Of a stretch of 64,000 nt of DNA, positions 54,737 to 64,000 are shown in pieces. A program made the translations under genes and the position numbers. The stretch's first letter is position 1; each line of letters starts with the position of its first letter. The notes below the pieces were generated by a model, which had not been told where the DNA came from, did no database searches, and was given only the letters and a program-made list of their open reading frames with translations. This stretch comes from Cognatilysobacter terrigena (GTDB lineage: Bacteria; Pseudomonadota; Gammaproteobacteria; Xanthomonadales; Xanthomonadaceae), in NCBI RefSeq assembly GCF_004361065.1, contig NZ_SELT01000013.1, forward strand, positions 16,081 through 80,080. Reading direction: 5' to 3'.

Positions 54737-57643
54737 ATGAAAGCGTTGCGGCGTCACTCATTGGCGAAAGCCATCCAGCTGTCCATCCTCGTCGCGCTGC
54801 CCGGCCTCGCGGCCGCCCAGACCTCGACGCCCGCCACCCCGGCCCCTGAAGAGAAGGCCCGTCAGCTCGACACGGTGACGATCACCGGTTCGCGCATCCG
54901 GCAGACGGAGAAGGTGACCAGCCAGCCGGTCGCCGTCATCACCCGCCAGCAGATCGACCAGAGCGGTGCCACCAGCGTCGGCGACTTCCTGCAGACGCTG
55001 ACCGCCAGCGGCAAGGCGCTCAACGCCAAGTTCAACTCCTCGGGCAACTTCGGTTATCCCGCCAGCGGCGGCGGCATCGGCGCCGGTTCGGCGCAGGTCG
55101 ACCTTCGCAACCTCGGCAGCCAGCGCGTGCTGGTGCTGGTCGACGGCATCCGCTGGGTCAACGAATCGTCCGCTTCGGGCGTCAGCGGTTCGGCGGACCT
55201 CAACACGATCCCGCTGGCCATCGTCGAACGCATCGAAGTGCTGGAAGACGGCGCGTCGGCGATCTACGGCTCCGACGCCATCGCGGGCGTCGTCAACATC
55301 ATCACCAAGAAGAACTTCGACGGCGTGCTCACGCATGCCAAGTACGGCAGCTACGGCCACGGCGGCGACGACACGGAAGCCGACGTCACGATCGGCGGCA
55401 GCAGCGACAACTTCAGCGGCGTGCTGAGCGCGTCCTACGTCGAACAGAAGGGCATCAGCTCGTCGGAGTGGGAGCAGGCGTCGATGCCGGTGCCGGGCGC
55501 CGGTCTCGGGGCAGGCAGCTCGGCCGTGCCGCAGGGTCGTTATACGTTCTGCGATCCGCGCATCGCGACACCGGGTACTCCGGGCTATTGCGACGCCGCG
55601 GGTGACGACTGGTTCGACATCACGCTCAACAACGGCGCGCTGCCGAACTACAACGGCGGCAATCCGACGTCGGCGCCGGGCACGTACCACAACTTCAGCA
55701 GTGCGGACCGCTTCAACTTCGCGCCGTACAACCTGATCCTCACGCCGTCCAAGCGCAAGTCGTTGTTCGGCAGCGCCCGCTACGACATCACCGAGTCGCT
55801 CTCGCTGCACGCGAAGGCGCTGTACAACAACCGCGTATCCGAGAACCAGGCGGCGCCGGAGCCGATCTTCGTCGGTCCGTTCGCAGGCACCGGCGGTATC
55901 GCCGACACGATCGTCATTGCCGCGAACAATCCGTACAACCCGACCGGCATCACGCTGGATCCGGCGACGAACTTCGGCTGGGTGACGAAGCGTCCGCTGG
56001 AACTCGGGCCGCGCATGTTCCTTCAGGACGTGGATACCTGGTACGTCGGTCTCGGCCTCGATGGCGCCTTCCAGGCCGGCACGCACAACTTCAACTGGAA
56101 CGTCGACTACGCGCATTCGGAAAACAAGGCGCAGCAGCAGTTCCTCAACGGCTTCAACGTGGCCAAGCTCAAGCTCGCGCTGGGCGACGTGAACGTCTGT
56201 AACGCCGTGCCCGGTTGCGTCCCGCTCGACCTGTTCGGCGGCCAGACGCGTCCGATGACGCAGGCGATGCTGAACTACATCACCACCGATCAACGTGACT
56301 CGAGCAAGCAGGTTCTCGACCTGTTGACCGCGAACATCACGGGCGATCTGTGGGAGATGGGCGGCAGCGCGGCGGGCTTCGCGGTCGGTGCCGAGCATCG
56401 CAAGTATCAGGGCGAGTTCAATCCGGACCCGCTGCGCCAGAACGGCGAGTCGCAGGATTCGTTCGCCGCACCGGTGTCCGCCGACTACACCGTCAACGAG
56501 CTCTACGGCGAACTGCGCCTGCCGTGGGCGGCGAGCTTCAGCACCGACCTCGCACTGCGTTATTCGGACTACTCGACGTTCGGCGGCGCGACGACCGGCA
56601 AGCTCGGTTTCAAGTGGCAGCCGATCACGGACCTCGTGATCCGCGGTACGTACTCCACGGGCTTCCGCGCACCGAACCTGGGTGAGCTGTACGGCCTGAC
56701 GCAGTTCGGCGCGACGCTCGTCGACCCCTGCGGCCCGACCGGCAACCCGGGCGGCGATCCGCAGTACCGCGCGGCGTGTACGGCGGCCGGTGTGTCGCCG
56801 ACGTTCGAACAGGCGAACACGCAGATCACCACGTTCACCGGTGGCAATCCGGACCTGCAGCCGGAGAAGTCGAAGAACTACAACCTCGGCTTCGTGTGGG
56901 CGCCCGCGTTCGCGAGCGCGTGGTCGTCGCGCTTCGACATCGAGTCGAGCTACTTCCACTACAAGGTCACCGACGCGATCCAGGCGCCGGACATCCAGGC
57001 CCTGCTCAACGGCTGTTACAACGGTTCGATCAGCGGCACGCCGTGCTCGGGCTTCACGCGCGGCGCGGGCGGCAACCTCAACCCGCCGACCGACTTCCTC
57101 GACAACCTCGGCACCATCACCACCAGCGGCGTCGACATCAAGGCCAACTGGGTCGGCCACGACATGAGCTGGGGCACGCCGAGCATCGCGTTGCAGGCGA
57201 CGCACACCATCGGGTTCAGCGCGGTCGACAAGGACGGCAACAAGACGCAGCAGGAAGTCGGCATCGAGGTCAACGACAGCGCGATTCCGTCGTGGCAGGC
57301 GAATGCGCAGTTCGGCTGGAAGATGGGCGACTGGGATGCCAACTGGGCCGTTCGCTACATCAGCGACGTCGAGGAAGCCTGCGCCAACGCGGCGAAGACG
57401 CCGGCGTCGGGCTGCCCGACCGCGGCGGGCTTCAACCACCTCGGCGCGACGACCTACCACGACGTCCAGGTGGCCTGGAACCGTGCGTTCGGTGCCGATG
57501 GCCTGAAGCTGACGTTCGGCGTGAACAACCTGTTCGGCAAGGACGCGCCGATCTGCGTGACCTGCTCGCTCAACGGTTACGACGCCGGCACGTACGACCT
57601 GCCGTGGCGCTTCTGGTACTTCGACATCGCGTACAAGTTCTGA
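54737..57643 (+). CDS. TonB-dependent outer-membrane receptor (968 aa)
   Basis: Large outer-membrane receptor with signal peptide ending at LPGLAAAQ, TonB-box region [10 protein letters not shown], plug (about 55-195) with [29 protein letters not shown], and a long barrel ending YFDIAYKF. The length and the GSRIRQ-type N-terminus fit the Oar-like/xanthomonad large TonB receptors of carbohydrate or peptide uptake. GAGAGAG precedes ATG 54737. Several cysteine pairs (CDP...[23 protein letters not shown]) may form extracellular disulfides. It ends at a very strong terminator. Confidence 0.93.
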   Translation: MKALRRHSLAKAIQLSILVALPGLAAAQTSTPATPAPEEKARQLDTVTITGSRIRQTEKVTSQPVAVITRQQIDQSGATSVGDFLQTLTASGKALNAKFNSSGNFGYPASGGGIGAGSAQVDLRNLGSQRVLVLVDGIRWVNESSASGVSGSADLNTIPLAIVERIEVLEDGASAIYGSDAIAGVVNIITKKNFDGVLTHAKYGSYGHGGDDTEADVTIGGSSDNFSGVLSASYVEQKGISSSEWEQASMPVPGAGLGAGSSAVPQGRYTFCDPRIATPGTPGYCDAAGDDWFDITLNNGALPNYNGGNPTSAPGTYHNFSSADRFNFAPYNLILTPSKRKSLFGSARYDITESLSLHAKALYNNRVSENQAAPEPIFVGPFAGTGGIADTIVIAANNPYNPTGITLDPATNFGWVTKRPLELGPRMFLQDVDTWYVGLGLDGAFQAGTHNFNWNVDYAHSENKAQQQFLNGFNVAKLKLALGDVNVCNAVPGCVPLDLFGGQTRPMTQAMLNYITTDQRDSSKQVLDLLTANITGDLWEMGGSAAGFAVGAEHRKYQGEFNPDPLRQNGESQDSFAAPVSADYTVNELYGELRLPWAASFSTDLALRYSDYSTFGGATTGKLGFKWQPITDLVIRGTYSTGFRAPNLGELYGLTQFGATLVDPCGPTGNPGGDPQYRAACTAAGVSPTFEQANTQITTFTGGNPDLQPEKSKNYNLGFVWAPAFASAWSSRFDIESSYFHYKVTDAIQAPDIQALLNGCYNGSISGTPCSGFTRGAGGNLNPPTDFLDNLGTITTSGVDIKANWVGHDMSWGTPSIALQATHTIGFSAVDKDGNKTQQEVGIEVNDSAIPSWQANAQFGWKMGDWDANWAVRYISDVEEACANAAKTPASGCPTAAGFNHLGATTYHDVQVAWNRAFGADGLKLTFGVNNLFGKDAPICVTCSLNGYDAGTYDLPWRFWYFDIAYKF

Positions 57644-57671
57644 TCGACCGGGGGATTCCCCCGCGGTATCG

Positions 57672-57704
57672 ACGGCCGGTGGTTCGCCACCGGCCGTTTT
57701 TTTT
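57672..57704 (+). terminator. Strong Rho-independent terminator after the second TonB receptor
   Basis: ACGGCCGGTGG (57672-57682) pairs over 11 bp with CCACCGGCCGT (57687-57697), loop TTCG, followed by an eight-T tract. The best terminator in the window. Confidence 0.95.
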
Positions 57705-57769
57705 GGCATCACACGGCCGCTTGGCCCGGCCCGGTACCATCGCCGGCAGTCCTGCTTCCTCCGTTCCCG

Positions 57770-59572
57770 ATGCCGCTCCTGACCCAGGCCGGCGTGCGTG
57801 CCTGGCTCGTGCTCGCCGGCATCGCCGCCATCGTTCTCGCGCCGTTCCTCGTGCAGCGCGCGATGAACCGCACCACCTACGATGCCGCGCGCTGGCTGGC
57901 GCACAGCTACCAGGTCGAGGCGAGCGCACGCGGCGTCGTGAGCGATGCACGCGACGCCGAATCCGCCGCACTCTCCCTCGTGCTTGGCGTCGACACGCCG
58001 CTGGTACGCCAACGCCTGCGGGAGGCAGCGGCGCGCGTGCCGCACGACCTCGATCGCCTGCAGGCGCTGACGCACGACAACCCGGCCCAACTCGTTCGCA
58101 TCGGTCAACTGCGTGACCGCATCGAACAACGCGTCGCGTACGCCCAGCAGATCGCCGCGTCGCGGGACCCCGAGGCCGCGCGGGCGCTCGCGCGCGAGAT
58201 GACCACGCGCTCGCCGATCCGGCAGATCGCCAGCGAACTCATCGCGGATGAAGCGCGCCTCGCGGCGCAACGCGACGCCGCCGCCACGCAGTCTCGCGAG
58301 CGCACGCAATGGATCGGCGCGGCCGCCGCATTCGTCCAGTTGCTGCTGCTCGTCGCCATCGCGTGGCTCTGGAAGCGCGAGACCGATCGCCGCGTCGCGC
58401 AGGAGCAGGAAAGCCGCGAGGTCGCCGAGCGTGCGCAGGCCATCCTGCACTCGGTGCGCGAACCGATCGCGCTGGTCGACGGCGAACAGAAGGTAGTGCT
58501 CGCCAACGAGGCATTCCGCGAGATGTACGGCGCGGACTCGACCGCCGAAGGCGCGCCGCTCGCCGACGTCGGCGATGGCGCATGGCGTGATGCCGTTTTC
58601 CTGCAACGTCTCCGCGACGTGGCCGCGCGCGGCCGCGAGCTCTGGGATTTCGAACTGCAGCAGACGACCACCGACGGCCAGTCGCGCCACATGGTGGTCA
58701 ACGCCGTGCGCATGCCGGGATCGAGCGGCGACGCGCCCGGCGTGCTGCTGACCGCGAGCGATCTCACGGCGCACAAGGCGTCGGAAGAGCGCGTGCGCGA
58801 GCTCAATCGCCAGCTCGAAGGCAAGGTCGGGCAGGTGTCGGAGGTCAATCGCGAACTCGAGGCGTTCAGCTATTCGGTCTCGCACGACCTGCGCGCACCG
58901 CTGCGCCACATCGCCGGTTTCGCCGACAAGCTCGACCGCCACCTCGGCGGCGAGGCGGACGAGAAGTCGCACCACTACCTCAAGGTCATTTCCGACTCCG
59001 CGCGCCGCATGGGTGCGCTGATCGACGACCTACTCGTCTACAGCCGCCTCGGCCGCAATGCGATCCGCCTGCAGGCGGTCGACCTGCAATCGCTGGTCGC
59101 CGAGCTGCGCGCGATGTTCGACGCGACATGGGCGACCGATCATCCGGATGCGCCGGCGATCCGCTGGGACATCGGCCCGCTGCCGGTCGTCGTCGCCGAC
59201 GAGAACATGATGCGGCAGGTGTGGCAGAACCTGCTGGGCAATGCGGTGAAGTACAGCGCGCACCGCACGCCGCCGGTCATCCGCATCGCGCACGAACGCC
59301 GCGCCGACGGCGCGCACCATTTCAGCGTCGGCGACAATGGCGCCGGCTTCGACATGGCCTACGCATCCAAGCTCTTCGGCGTGTTCCAGCGCCTGCACAA
59401 GGCCAGCGAATATCCGGGCACCGGCATCGGCCTCGCCAGCGTGCGACGCGTGGTCGCGCGCCACGACGGCGAGGTCTGGGCCGAGGCGGAGCCCGATCGC
59501 GGCGCCACTTTCCATTTCACGTTGCCGGAAATGCTCGACGCGCCGGCTCGCACCTCAAGGGACACCGCATGA
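57770..59572 (+). CDS. Membrane-bound PAS sensor histidine kinase
   Basis: A 600-residue kinase. Two membrane helices (about 8-30 and 183-205) flank a periplasmic helical CHASE3-like domain. A PAS domain (about 225-345) is followed by a HisKA domain with phosphorylated His372 in SYSVSHDLRAPLRH and an HATPase_c domain with WQNLLGNAVKYS, VGDNGAGFDM and GTGIGLASV. The pattern resembles phytochrome-type kinases without the chromophore region. Its stop overlaps the next receiver gene (ATGA), so the two are coupled. Confidence 0.93.
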   Translation: MPLLTQAGVRAWLVLAGIAAIVLAPFLVQRAMNRTTYDAARWLAHSYQVEASARGVVSDARDAESAALSLVLGVDTPLVRQRLREAAARVPHDLDRLQALTHDNPAQLVRIGQLRDRIEQRVAYAQQIAASRDPEAARALAREMTTRSPIRQIASELIADEARLAAQRDAAATQSRERTQWIGAAAAFVQLLLLVAIAWLWKRETDRRVAQEQESREVAERAQAILHSVREPIALVDGEQKVVLANEAFREMYGADSTAEGAPLADVGDGAWRDAVFLQRLRDVAARGRELWDFELQQTTTDGQSRHMVVNAVRMPGSSGDAPGVLLTASDLTAHKASEERVRELNRQLEGKVGQVSEVNRELEAFSYSVSHDLRAPLRHIAGFADKLDRHLGGEADEKSHHYLKVISDSARRMGALIDDLLVYSRLGRNAIRLQAVDLQSLVAELRAMFDATWATDHPDAPAIRWDIGPLPVVVADENMMRQVWQNLLGNAVKYSAHRTPPVIRIAHERRADGAHHFSVGDNGAGFDMAYASKLFGVFQRLHKASEYPGTGIGLASVRRVVARHDGEVWAEAEPDRGATFHFTLPEMLDAPARTSRDTA

Positions 59573-60012
59573 ACAAGCTGCGCACGATTCTGCTCGCCGA
59601 AGACAGCCCCGCCGACGCCGAAATGGCGCTCGACGCGCTGCGAGAAGCAAATCTCGCCAATCCGATCGTGCACGTCGAGGACGGCGTCGAAACGCTCGAT
59701 TTCCTCTACCGCCGCGGTGCGGTCGCGGGCCGCAGCGACGACCTGCCCGCGGTGCTGCTGCTCGACATCAAGATGCCGCGCATGGACGGCCTCGAAGTGC
59801 TGCGCACGCTGCGCGAGGATCCGCAATTCCGCACGCTGCCCGTCGTCATCCTGTCGTCCTCGCGTGAGGAGAACGATCTCGCGCGCAGCTGGAACCTCGG
59901 CGTCAACGCGTATGTCGTGAAGCCGGTCGACGTCGAGCAGTTCTTCATCGCGGTGCGCACGCTCGGCCAGTTCTGGGGCGTCTTCAACGAAGCGCCGGGC
60001 GACAAGGCCTGA
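59569..60012 (+). CDS. Single-domain response regulator (Rcp1-like)
   Basis: A 147-residue receiver domain without output. LLAEDSPADAEMALDALRE gives the acidic pocket, Asp66 in LLLDIKMPRMDG is the phosphoacceptor, and the NAYVVKPVD lysine is present. The long acceptor-loop and EDSPADAEM signature match the Rcp1/phytochrome-partner group. It overlaps the kinase stop and is one base from the next gene, so it is the likely first phosphate acceptor of this kinase. Confidence 0.92.
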   Translation: MNKLRTILLAEDSPADAEMALDALREANLANPIVHVEDGVETLDFLYRRGAVAGRSDDLPAVLLLDIKMPRMDGLEVLRTLREDPQFRTLPVVILSSSREENDLARSWNLGVNAYVVKPVDVEQFFIAVRTLGQFWGVFNEAPGDKA

Positions 60013-60013
60013 G

Positions 60014-61132
60014 ATGGACCGCGCGCTGCGCATCCTCTGGGTGGAAGACTCGGCGGAAGACGCCGAGCTCTTCGCCGCATTGCTGGACGATGAAGGCGTC
60101 GCGCACGCGTACGACCGGGTCGACGACGAAGCCGGGCTGCGTGCGGCGCTCGCCGTGACGCTGCCGGACCTGGTGATTTCCGACTCCGAACTGCCCGGCT
60201 TCTCCGGCGGGCATGCGCTGCGCATCGTACGCGAGGTCGCCCCGCGCCTGCCGTTCGTGTTTCTGTCCGGCGCGATGGGCGAGGACGCCGCCGTGCTCGC
60301 CTTGCAGCAGGGCGCGACCGACTACGTGCTCAAGCAGAACCCGCGCCGGCTCGCGAACGCGGTGCAGCGCGCGGTGCGCGAAGCCGAGGCGATGGCCGAG
60401 CGGGACCGCGCCGATCGCGAACTGATGCGCGCGCAACGCAACGAAGCCCTCGCGCTGCTCGTCGCCGGCCTGTCGCACGACCTGCGCAACGTGCTGCAGC
60501 CGCTGAGTCTGCTGCCGACCGTGATGCGTGCGAAGGACGACCGCGCCACGGCATTGCGCGCCGCCGACATCGTCGAGGAAGCGGCGCGTCGCGGGCACGA
60601 TCTCGCGCAGGCGATGGTCGACTACGCGCGCGGTCGCCGGCAGGAAGCGCCGCATGCGGACCTCGCCGACGTGCTGGTCAGCGTGCGCATCCTGCTCGCA
60701 GGCTCGGTGCCGCGCAGCATCCGTATCGCGTTTCCGCACATCGACCGGGGGCTGCGCCTCGCGATCGACGCGACGTCATTGCAGCAGTGCCTGCTCAATC
60801 TCTGCCTCAACGGCCTGCAGGCGATGGACGGGCAGGCCGCGGGTCGCCTCGCCGTGACGGTCGAGGTCCAGCACGACCTCGCTGGCGACGTCGTCCGCAT
60901 CGACGTGCAGGACACCGGCTGCGGCATTCCCGCCGACGTGCTGCCGCGCCTGTTCACGCCGTTCTTCACCACCAAGACGCAGGGCACGGGGCTCGGGCTG
61001 CTGTCGTGCCGCCGCATCATCGAATCCGCCGGTGGCCGACTGGATATCGACAGCACGCCGGGCGAGGGCACGACGATGCGCCTGGTGCTGCCGCTCGCGC
61101 CCGCCGACACGCCGGCGTCGACCGCCGCCTGA
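60014..61132 (+). CDS. Receiver-histidine kinase hybrid (REC-HisKA-HATPase)
   Basis: A 372-residue cytoplasmic protein. An N-terminal receiver has Asp57 in VISDSELPGFSGGHALR; a coiled linker follows; the kinase core has His155 in LVAGLSHDLRNVL and an HATPase_c domain with CLNGLQAMDG, VQDTGCGIPADVLPRLFTPFFTT and GTGLGLLSCRRII. It begins 1 base after the receiver gene. It could receive phosphate and in turn act as a kinase, so the three genes look like a phosphorelay without an in-window DNA-binding output. Confidence 0.9.
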   Translation: MDRALRILWVEDSAEDAELFAALLDDEGVAHAYDRVDDEAGLRAALAVTLPDLVISDSELPGFSGGHALRIVREVAPRLPFVFLSGAMGEDAAVLALQQGATDYVLKQNPRRLANAVQRAVREAEAMAERDRADRELMRAQRNEALALLVAGLSHDLRNVLQPLSLLPTVMRAKDDRATALRAADIVEEAARRGHDLAQAMVDYARGRRQEAPHADLADVLVSVRILLAGSVPRSIRIAFPHIDRGLRLAIDATSLQQCLLNLCLNGLQAMDGQAAGRLAVTVEVQHDLAGDVVRIDVQDTGCGIPADVLPRLFTPFFTTKTQGTGLGLLSCRRIIESAGGRLDIDSTPGEGTTMRLVLPLAPADTPASTAA

Positions 61133-61231
61133 GCGCACCGTCGCGCAGCCTGAGACGCGCGACGACCACACTGGCTCGACGTTCCGCCCGTCGAGATATG
61201 CGTGTCCGCCGTTCCCGCCGATGCCTCGCCG

Positions 61232-61996
61232 ATGAGCGACGCGAAGATGACCGCCCACGACCTCTGCGTCGCCCTCAAGCTCGCGCATCCCGCGGACGAG
61301 TTCGTCACCGTGTTCGAAGTGCGCGAAGCGACCGGCAGCGTGCACGGCTCACGCGCCGATGCGGTGGTGATGTCGTTGCACGCGTCGCGCGGGTTCGAAC
61401 TCACCGGTTTCGAGTTCAAGTGCGCGCGTGGCGACTGGCTTGCCGAACTCAAGAATCCGTCGAAGGCCGATCGCATCGCGCGCTACTGCGACCGCTGGTG
61501 TGTGTTCGCCGCACCGGGCGTCGTGAAGGAAGCCGAATTGCCGAGCGGGTGGGGCCTGTGGGAACTGCGCGCCGCTGGCATCCATCGCCGCGTCGTGCCG
61601 GCCACGCGCGAGCCGGAGCCGATGCCGCGCGCGTTCCTCGCCTCGTTCATGCGTGCACGTGCGAAGTTCGACACCGACGAGCTGGCCGCACTGGCGTCGC
61701 ATCATCGTCGCGAGTTCGAACGGCAACAGCGCGTGCGCGAAGAGGCGGCCGATGGCGATCCGTTGCTGCGTCGCGAACGCGAGCGCCTCAACGAAGGGCT
61801 GCGCAAGCTGGAGGAGATCCGGCAGGCGACGGGTATCGATCTCGGCGACTACACGCCGTCGCGGCGCTGGATCGAACGCATGCGGCTGGCGGATAGCCCG
61901 CGCCTGGAGCATGCGTTGAAGCTGCTGCGCGACGTGTTCGCCGACGACGAGCTGCGCCAGCGCGTCGACATCGCGACGCGGCGCGAGGACGACTAG
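61232..61996 (+). CDS. PD-(D/E)XK-like (MmcB-type) putative nuclease
   Basis: A 254-residue cytoplasmic protein. An acidic helix (EVREATG) precedes ADAVVMSL and then ELTGFEFKCARGDWLAELK, giving Asp43 and Glu61-x-Lys63, the core of the PD-(D/E)XK fold. KADRIARYCDRWCVFA continues as in phage and chromosomal relatives. The C-terminus is helical with an Arg/Glu-rich coil. Starts at GTG 61202, ATG 61232 and ATG 61247 are all possible; none has a clear ribosome site. DNA repair or restriction-like functions are suggested by the fold only. Confidence 0.65.
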   Translation: MSDAKMTAHDLCVALKLAHPADEFVTVFEVREATGSVHGSRADAVVMSLHASRGFELTGFEFKCARGDWLAELKNPSKADRIARYCDRWCVFAAPGVVKEAELPSGWGLWELRAAGIHRRVVPATREPEPMPRAFLASFMRARAKFDTDELAALASHHRREFERQQRVREEAADGDPLLRRERERLNEGLRKLEEIRQATGIDLGDYTPSRRWIERMRLADSPRLEHALKLLRDVFADDELRQRVDIATRREDD

Positions 61997-62003
61997 CGTC
62001 GCG

Positions 62004-62336
62004 TTAGGCCTTGCGCACGAATTCGGACTTCAGCTTCATCGCGCCGAAGCCGTCGATCTTGCAGTCGATGTCGTGGTCTTCGTCGACGAGGCGGATGTTG
62101 CGCACCTTGGTGCCCGCCTTGAGCGCACTGCTCGCGCCCTTGACCTTCAGGTCCTTGATGACGGTGACCGAATCGCCATCCGCGAGCACGTTGCCGACAG
62201 CGTCGCGATGCACGCGCTGCTCGTCGACCGGCGCGTCGCCCGACCACTCGTGCCCGCATTCGGGGCAGACGTACATCGCGCCGTCGACGTAGGTGAGCGC
62301 GGAGCCGCAGGCGGGGCAGTTCGGAAGGTCGGTCAT
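62004..62336 (-). CDS. YjdM/PhnA-type zinc-ribbon protein
   Basis: A 110-residue cytoplasmic protein. The N-terminal zinc ribbon holds CPACG and CPECG, followed by the beta-barrel [42 protein letters not shown] and [18 protein letters not shown]. This is the YjdM (formerly PhnA) pattern. Despite the old name, no phosphonate genes are near. It converges on the PD-(D/E)XK-like gene with 7 bp between. Confidence 0.92.
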   Translation of the reverse strand: MTDLPNCPACGSALTYVDGAMYVCPECGHEWSGDAPVDEQRVHRDAVGNVLADGDSVTVIKDLKVKGASSALKAGTKVRNIRLVDEDHDIDCKIDGFGAMKLKSEFVRKA

Positions 62337-62379
62337 TTCAACGTCTCGATGCGGTGCACGAGCACCGCAAGAACAAGCG

Positions 62380-63138
62380 TCACTGCAGGCAGTGCGCCGG
62401 CACGTCGAGTTCGATCGACAGTGCGAGGTGATCGGAGAACGCGGCGGGCATCGCATTCCAGTCGCGCGCCCGGAGGCCGTCGCCGACGAGGATGTGGTCG
62501 ATCGCGCGCTGCGGTGCCCAGCTGGGGAACGTCGCCAGGGTCTGCGCCGGCGGTTGCAGGCGCGTGCGCTTGAACAGTGCCTGCATTTCCGGCTGGTCGA
62601 TCGTGCAGTTGAAGTCGCCCATCAGCACGGCGTGCGGATCGTCCGCGAGCAGTTCGGCAATGAAGGCGAGCTGCGCGAGGCGCGACGAAGCACCGAGCGA
62701 AAGATGCGCGACGGCGATCGTCAGCGGCGTATCGCATCGACCGAAGCGCGCGAGCATCACGCCGCGGCCTTTGACGCGCCCCGGCAGCGAATGGACGACG
62801 ACTTCGGTCGGCTCGAGCCGGCTCAGCAGCCCGTTCGCACTCGACGCCACGCCGCCGACGCGCCGGTTCGGCTGGTGGCTCCAGTAGGCGAAGCCGGCGC
62901 GCTGCGCGAGGTAGTGCGTCTGGTTGGTGAAACCCGAGCGCAGGCTGCCCGGATCGCTTTCCTGCAGGCCGACGATGTCGAAGCCCGTCGCCAGCCTCGC
63001 GATCGCGTCGAGGCTGGCGCGCTTGTCGCCCATCGGCAGCACGTGCGACCAGCTGCGGGCGACGTAGTCGTGATAACCGCGCGTGCTCGATCCGGCCTGG
63101 ATGTTCGCACTCAGCAGTTTGATCCGACGGTCGCCCAC
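62380..63138 (-). CDS. Endonuclease/exonuclease/phosphatase (EEP) family protein
   Basis: A 252-residue protein of the EEP superfamily of Mg-dependent phosphohydrolases. LLSANIQAG supplies the Asn, [12 protein letters not shown] the catalytic Glu, MGDFNC the Asp/Asn pair and [12 protein letters not shown] the terminal Asp-His. No signal peptide. The only fitting start is GTG 63138, 14 bases after the DsbA-like gene ends, so the two are probably co-transcribed. The substrate (nucleic acid, phospholipid or other) is unknown. Confidence 0.87.
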   Translation of the reverse strand: MGDRRIKLLSANIQAGSSTRGYHDYVARSWSHVLPMGDKRASLDAIARLATGFDIVGLQESDPGSLRSGFTNQTHYLAQRAGFAYWSHQPNRRVGGVASSANGLLSRLEPTEVVVHSLPGRVKGRGVMLARFGRCDTPLTIAVAHLSLGASSRLAQLAFIAELLADDPHAVLMGDFNCTIDQPEMQALFKRTRLQPPAQTLATFPSWAPQRAIDHILVGDGLRARDWNAMPAAFSDHLALSIELDVPAHCLQ

Positions 63139-63152
63139 GTGCGGTCCGTTGC

Positions 63153-63986
63153 TCAGCCGCCGGTGCCGGTGGCCGGTGCGGCGGGTGCTGCGGCCGGAGC
63201 GCTCGCGCCGCCCTGCATCGCCGCGCGCTCCATCGCGATCAGGTGATCGGCGATGCGCAGCACGTCCTCATAGCTCTTGCCGCCGGTGACGCGGTACTTG
63301 CCGTCGACCACGATCGTCGGCGTGCCGGTCACGCCCGCCTTCGTCATCCATTGGCGTCCCTGGTTGACCTTCGTGGCCACGGCGAAGCTGTGCATCATGT
63401 CGAGGAACTGCTGCGCGTTCGCACCATACTGCGCGTAGAAGTTCGCGATCTTCTGCTCATCCGGCGGATCGCCCTCACCCGGCATCGTGTCCTTGACGTG
63501 GATCGCGTCGATCAGCGCCATGTGCGTCTTGTCGACCAGCCCGAGCTGCTCGGACACGTAGTACGCCTTCGCGTACGGATCCCACTCGGGGCCGAACGGC
63601 GCCGGCACGTAGTGGAAGTTCACGTCGGCCGGAAGCTTCATGTGCCACGGCTCGACGGTCGGCGCGAAGCGCGCGCAGGCCGGGCAGACGTAGCCGAACA
63701 CCTCGACCACCTCGATCTTGCCCGGCTCCGGCTGCCACGGCTGGCCGCCGGCGATCTCTTCGTAGTCGGTGCCCAGTACCGGCGGCGGACCCTGCGGCGG
63801 CACGATCGGACCCGGCTGACGGGTCGCCGCGGGCGTCGTGGCGGCAGCCGGCGTCGCCGCGGCGTTCGCAGGCGCGGCGGCGGTCGAGGCCGGTGTCGAC
63901 GACGCGGCGGGCGCGGCGGTGTCGGTGCCCTTGCCGCAGGCGGTGGCCATCAGCGCGACGGCGAGCACCAGCGGATAACGCAGCAC
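63153..63986 (-). CDS. DsbA-like thiol:disulfide lipoprotein (N-terminus near window edge)
   Basis: Periplasmic oxidoreductase of the DsbA family, probably lipid-anchored (lipobox region LMATACGK). A Pro/Ala/Thr-rich linker of about 55 residues is followed by a thioredoxin-like domain with active site CPAC (101-104) in GYVCPACARF and the cis-Pro loop in VTGTPTI. The C-terminal ~30 residues are Ala/Pro/Gly-rich. The in-frame GTG at 63986 is the first start inside the window, but the frame stays open to the edge, so the true start may lie outside. Partner: the EEP gene just downstream. Confidence 0.88.
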   Translation of the reverse strand: MLRYPLVLAVALMATACGKGTDTAAPAASSTPASTAAAPANAAATPAAATTPAATRQPGPIVPPQGPPPVLGTDYEEIAGGQPWQPEPGKIEVVEVFGYVCPACARFAPTVEPWHMKLPADVNFHYVPAPFGPEWDPYAKAYYVSEQLGLVDKTHMALIDAIHVKDTMPGEGDPPDEQKIANFYAQYGANAQQFLDMMHSFAVATKVNQGRQWMTKAGVTGTPTIVVDGKYRVTGGKSYEDVLRIADHLIAMERAAMQGGASAPAAAPAAPATGTGG

Positions 63987-64000
63987 CGCGAGGCGCGGGA

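Noticed and set aside
54758..58975. Minus-strand open frame of over 1400 codons opposite the TonB receptor and the histidine kinase
   Set aside because: Same high-GC shadow effect. The + strand genes have signal peptides, motifs and terminators; the antisense frame has none.
62004..62336. Phosphonate-utilisation role for the YjdM/PhnA-type protein
   Set aside because: The old name does not reflect a demonstrated phosphonate function, and no phosphonate genes are nearby.

Overview
The window looks like a chromosomal segment of a high-GC gammaproteobacterium of the family Xanthomonadaceae, most like Lysobacter or a close relative. The support is indirect but consistent: very high GC with strong G/C bias at third codon positions, the lptM-dapF-DUF484-xerC order, an HslV with an N-terminal extension before its catalytic threonine, many secreted peptidases (S9, M13, M1), two long TonB-dependent receptors, and several genes whose -10 box sits exactly six bases before the start codon. 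I saw no rRNA, tRNA, CRISPR array, insertion sequence or prophage.

Layout. 1-6.4 kb: a truncated GAF-EAL cyclic-di-GMP phosphodiesterase, a secreted PHP-type metallohydrolase with two near-identical Ig-like repeats, and a leftward glycosidase-like/SDR pair. 6.5-9.7 kb: a cytosolic 16-cysteine copper-storage-like protein, a carboxylesterase, an AlgR-like LytTR regulator with an overlapping small membrane protein, and hemC. 9.7-15.1 kb: a tightly packed leftward operon for a cytoplasmic molybdopterin/Fe-S/membrane-anchor oxidoreductase that best fits the SoeABC sulfite dehydrogenase group, with an extra 70-residue membrane protein between the A and B subunits. 15.3-21.8 kb: a WYL regulator, two S9A peptidases and small membrane proteins. 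21.8-24.5 kb: lptM-dapF-DUF484-xerC. 24.6-29.7 kb: an M13 metallopeptidase, a receiver-only regulator, and hslVU behind a near-consensus sigma-32 promoter.

29.7-41 kb: a secreted HExxH protein, an AraC regulator, a DUF6328 membrane protein, a degenerate type II dehydroquinase homologue, ubiE, a DUF5916 outer-membrane barrel protein with a CxxCH motif, an M1 aminopeptidase lipoprotein, two small exported proteins, a second EAL protein and a PfkB sugar/nucleoside kinase. 41.3-47.3 kb: the cell-shape operon mreB-mreC-mreD-mrdA-rodA, translationally coupled from mreC on, with a hairpin between mreB and mreC. 47.4-57.7 kb: two TonB-dependent receptors flanking cca, a PH-domain protein, a soluble lytic transglycosylase and a TauE/SafE exporter. 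57.8-61.1 kb: a coupled histidine kinase, single-domain receiver and receiver-kinase trio. 61.2-64 kb: a PD-(D/E)XK-like protein, a YjdM/PhnA-type zinc-ribbon protein, an EEP-family phosphohydrolase and a DsbA-like lipoprotein.

The genes are mostly housekeeping (haem, peptidoglycan, lysine/diaminopimelate, quinone, tRNA maturation, proteolysis) mixed with signalling and envelope functions. The least ordinary parts are the SoeABC-like operon, the degenerate dehydroquinase, the CxxCH-bearing DUF5916 protein, the PD-(D/E)XK-like protein, and the set of genes that appear to be transcribed as leaderless mRNAs. No wholly new multi-gene system could be demonstrated from sequence alone.
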